In this document: positions 4,649-7,218 of the stretch, piece by piece
Position numbering within the stretch: position 1 is the stretch's first letter
Layout: each line of letters begins with the position of its first letter
Position numbers and translations under genes: made by a program
Notes under the pieces: generated by a model
What the model saw: only the letters and a program-made list of their open reading frames with translations
Database searches by the model: none
What the model was told of the DNA's origin: nothing
DNA from: JAISFI01 sp031552425
Lineage (GTDB): Bacteria > Bacteroidota > Bacteroidia > Bacteroidales > Azobacteroidaceae
Direction of reading: 5' to 3'
Length of the DNA stretch: 7,218 bases
NCBI GenBank assembly: GCA_031552425.1
Contig: JAVBMM010000042.1
Coordinates: 1-7,218, forward strand

Positions 4649-7218
4649 ATGAAAACACAAATCAGAATACAATTCATAAAATACTCTTTATTGTATTTTT
4701 TATTTTTTGGTATAGGGCTTAATGTATTAGCTGATAATCTATTGTTGGAAGAAGATTTTGATTTTCAGGTAGGAACGGATATCGTTGGGAAAAACGATTG
4801 GATAGCAGGAGCTACTTCTACTAATAAAGTGAAAACAGTTTCTCCTGGATTAACTTATACGGATTATCCTAACTCTTCAAATACGAATGCAGTTTTATTT
4901 ACTCCGACTACAGATAGGGTGCAAAAATCATTTCAGGGGCCGCTTTCCGGAGCATATTACTATTCTTTTTTGATTAAAGTATCTTCGGCCGGAAGTGGAG
5001 AATTTTTTATAGGTTTATATAGTGGGTCTGCCTTTAGAGGAAGAGCTTATATTAAGGCTGATGGAAGTGGTTTCCGTTTGGGATTAGTAAAAACAACAAC
5101 CGGAACTGTGACTTACACAACAGGTACTCCTCTTGTATTCGGAAATACTTATCTAGTAGTGGTGAAATACGAGTTTGTTCCTGGAAATCAGAATGATATA
5201 GTAAGTATGTTTATTAATCCGAATTTGTCACAATCGGAACCGGATGTTCCGGCAATAGGGCCTCTTACCGACGAAGGAAATGATGTAACTGCAAACGTAT
5301 TTGCCATTCAGGGAAGAAATAATTCCGGTAATTTTATTCTGGATGGGATAAGAATTACTGCCAATTGGTCAAGTATTAAGAATACGGATGATCATTATGT
5401 TGAACTTCCTAAATTTATTAGCTCTCACATGGTGCTTCAACGGGATATTCCTTTGAAATTTCATGGCTGGGGAACACCGGGAGATACAATAATAGCTGAG
5501 TTCATTAGAAATAATCAATCATTCAAAGATTCAGTTAAAATATCTGAAGATAAACGTTGGATGATTTTATTGCCGGAACAAACAGCTTGTAGCCAGCCGT
5601 GTAAACTAAATTTTTATATTAAAAACCATTCTGAGACATTGCTTAAATTAGATGATATTTTAATTGGAGATGTATGGTTTGCCGGAGGACAATCCAACAT
5701 GGAAAAGAAAGTGATTCACTTGTTGGAAGCAGAACAATATATCGCAGAAGCAGATAATTATACTCAAATAAGGACATTTAGAGCGGGATATAGTCTAAAT
5801 CAGGAACCTCAAGAAAAAGTCCTTGATTCTTCTCAACCTTGGATTGTATGTAATAGCGCTAATTTGTCTGATAAAGTTTCTGCCGTAGCTTATGTATGTG
5901 CGAGAAATTTGTGTGAGAATTTGAATATTCCTATTGGGATCATGCAATCATATAGAGGAGGAACAGAAATTGAAACATGGATCAGCCCATCGATGTTTCA
6001 AGATCCGGAACTTTGTAAGTCCAATGGAAGAAAAGTAAATACCGCCACTGATAGTTATTCCCAATCCCATTCGATTAATTTCAATGGACAAATTAATCCC
6101 TTGGTAGGATTTCCAATTAAAGGTTTTCTCTTTTATCAGGGAGAGAGCAATACAAAAAGAGCACTTGAGTATCGTTTAATGATGCGTAAATTAGTTGAAG
6201 ATTGGAGGAATCTTTGGGGAATGGGAGAATTGCCATTTTATTATGTACAATTATTTAACATGTCTGCTGCTTCTGAGTATGGAGAATCCGATTGGTGTGA
6301 TTTAAGAGAACAACAAAGATTATTCCTCTCTGATAAACTTAAAAATGTAGGTATGGCTGTAACTATTGAGACTAATGAAGATCCTACGAATTCGGATAAT
6401 AGCATTGCCATACATCCTCGTAATAAAAAACCTGTTGGTGAAAGATTAGCCAAGATCGCTCTTAAAAATACTTATGGTTTTGATTTATTGGCAGAAGGAC
6501 CGGTTCTCAATCGTTATCGTTTTTCTAACGATACGGTTTATCTTTATTTTAAGAATTACGGAGACGGTTTGAAACTTAGGGAAGGAACATTTCTGAAAGG
6601 TTTCATGATTAGCGGAAGCAATGAATCGTTTTACTCGGCAACTGCCCAAATAATCAACGATAGTGTAGTCGCTTTGAAAAGTCAACAAGTATCTCAACCA
6701 CGAGCCGTACGATATTCTTGGGCAAAACATCCAACCGGGAATCTTTGTAATTCAGAAAATATTCCAGCTACTCCATTTAAAACAGATATGTGGAAATCTA
6801 AAGTAACATATACCAGCTTTCCGTCGGACTGTAGCGTTAAAAGTTCAGATGCAAATTTGTTGGAAATTCGTATCAATGGAGTATCTGTTCAGGGATTCAA
6901 GCCTCAGCAGTTAAGTTATACGGTAGATATTCAGGATAAAGGTTATCAGGATGTGACAGCACTAACATCTTGTATTTTTGCCCAAGTAAAGGTGATTGAA
7001 AATCCGGCAGAAAATAAGACTGTTTTGAAAATAACTTCAGAAAATGGATCTGTTCAAGAGTATGAGATTAAATTTAAAGAAAACACAGGTATACACAAGC
7101 AAAAAAATCCATCAGTACAAATAACTCAAGAAGGAAAGGGTTTGATAATTACAAACACATCTGATGAGTCGTATGATATTTTTGTTTATAATCTCTCTGG
7201 TCAACTTGTCCGGTTGGG
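4649..7218 (+). CDS. Secreted multidomain sialate O-acetylesterase / acetylxylan esterase family protein (C-terminus beyond window)
   Basis: The frame is open from ATG 4649 to the window end (856 codons). It has a signal peptide (hydrophobic 12-27, cleavage likely after Ala28). Residues 29-243 form a lectin-like beta-sandwich of the kind seen in secreted Bacteroidota proteins, starting LLLEEDFDFQVG and ending DGIRITANW. Residues 252-715 are an SGNH-type esterase of the SASA/DUF303 family: FISSHMVLQRDIPL (256-269), GGQSNM (346-351) with nucleophile Ser349, SYRGGTEIETW (from 434), FLFYQGESN (493-501) and IHPRNKKPVGERLA with catalytic His589. Residues 735-811 resemble a cadherin-like beta-sandwich. 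From about 823, GLIITNTS...IFVYNLSGQLVRL looks like the start of a type IX secretion sorting domain. The enzyme should remove O-acetyl groups from sialic acids or from plant polysaccharides; the substrate cannot be told from sequence, so nanS is not assigned. Cys314 and Cys318 could form a disulfide. It lies 32 bp beyond the upstream terminator and is separately transcribed. Confidence 0.9.
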   Translation, partial: MKTQIRIQFIKYSLLYFLFFGIGLNVLADNLLLEEDFDFQVGTDIVGKNDWIAGATSTNKVKTVSPGLTYTDYPNSSNTNAVLFTPTTDRVQKSFQGPLSGAYYYSFLIKVSSAGSGEFFIGLYSGSAFRGRAYIKADGSGFRLGLVKTTTGTVTYTTGTPLVFGNTYLVVVKYEFVPGNQNDIVSMFINPNLSQSEPDVPAIGPLTDEGNDVTANVFAIQGRNNSGNFILDGIRITANWSSIKNTDDHYVELPKFISSHMVLQRDIPLKFHGWGTPGDTIIAEFIRNNQSFKDSVKISEDKRWMILLPEQTACSQPCKLNFYIKNHSETLLKLDDILIGDVWFAGGQSNMEKKVIHLLEAEQYIAEADNYTQIRTFRAGYSLNQEPQEKVLDSSQPWIVCNSANLSDKVSAVAYVCARNLCENLNIPIGIMQSYRGGTEIETWISPSMFQDPELCKSNGRKVNTATDSYSQSHSINFNGQINPLVGFPIKGFLFYQGESNTKRALEYRLMMRKLVEDWRNLWGMGELPFYYVQLFNMSAASEYGESDWCDLREQQRLFLSDKLKNVGMAVTIETNEDPTNSDNSIAIHPRNKKPVGERLAKIALKNTYGFDLLAEGPVLNRYRFSNDTVYLYFKNYGDGLKLREGTFLKGFMISGSNESFYSATAQIINDSVVALKSQQVSQPRAVRYSWAKHPTGNLCNSENIPATPFKTDMWKSKVTYTSFPSDCSVKSSDANLLEIRINGVSVQGFKPQQLSYTVDIQDKGYQDVTALTSCIFAQVKVIENPAENKTVLKITSENGSVQEYEIKFKENTGIHKQKNPSVQITQEGKGLIITNTSDESYDIFVYNLSGQLVRL

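Noticed and set aside
4525..4722. 65-codon plus-strand ORF
   Set aside because: It spans the terminator and overlaps the start of the esterase in another frame; its composition simply reflects T-rich DNA.
6241..6876. Three minus-strand ORFs (6241-6453, 6485-6730, 6694-6876)
   Set aside because: All lie antisense to the well-supported esterase frame and show no recognisable domains or start signals.

Overview
This AT-rich window looks like chromosomal DNA of a member of the Bacteroidota, most likely order Bacteroidales. Four signs support this. It has a sphingolipid-type serine palmitoyltransferase. Bacteroidota-type promoter elements (TAnnTTTG with an upstream TTG-like box) occur at several gene starts. 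Shine-Dalgarno sequences are absent before the main start codons. A secreted multidomain esterase ends in what looks like a type IX secretion sorting domain. The genus cannot be fixed from the sequence; the sorting domain favours a lineage with type IX secretion (Porphyromonas/Tannerella/Paludibacter/Dysgonomonas-like) over Bacteroides itself.

Layout: 1-582 (minus) is the N-terminal part of serine palmitoyltransferase, running off the left edge. 583-728 is its promoter and leader. 729-1433 (minus) is the tRNA1(Val) A37 N6-methyltransferase TrmN6. 1434-1494 is a short divergent promoter region containing a perfect palindrome. 1495-3900 (plus) is the ATP-dependent protease Lon, complete with all catalytic motifs. 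3901-4064 carries a promoter, a small hairpin, a perfect AGGAGG and a 12-codon upstream ORF whose stop overlaps the next start. 4065-4544 (plus) is a small exported thioredoxin-fold protein that has lost both active-site cysteines. 4570-4616 is a strong intrinsic terminator. 4649-7218 (plus) is a large secreted esterase of the sialate O-acetylesterase / acetylxylan esterase family, open at the right edge.

The genes do not form one pathway. The left half is housekeeping: membrane sphingolipid synthesis, tRNA modification and protein quality control. The right half is envelope and secretion: a periplasmic thioredoxin-like protein of unknown job, and a polysaccharide or glycan deacetylase. No mobile element, CRISPR array, tRNA, rRNA or phage gene is visible. 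The most unusual points are the control region in front of the thioredoxin-like gene (an SD-led uORF in a group that normally ignores SD sequences), the cysteine-free thioredoxin fold, and the apparently leaderless trmN6 promoter.
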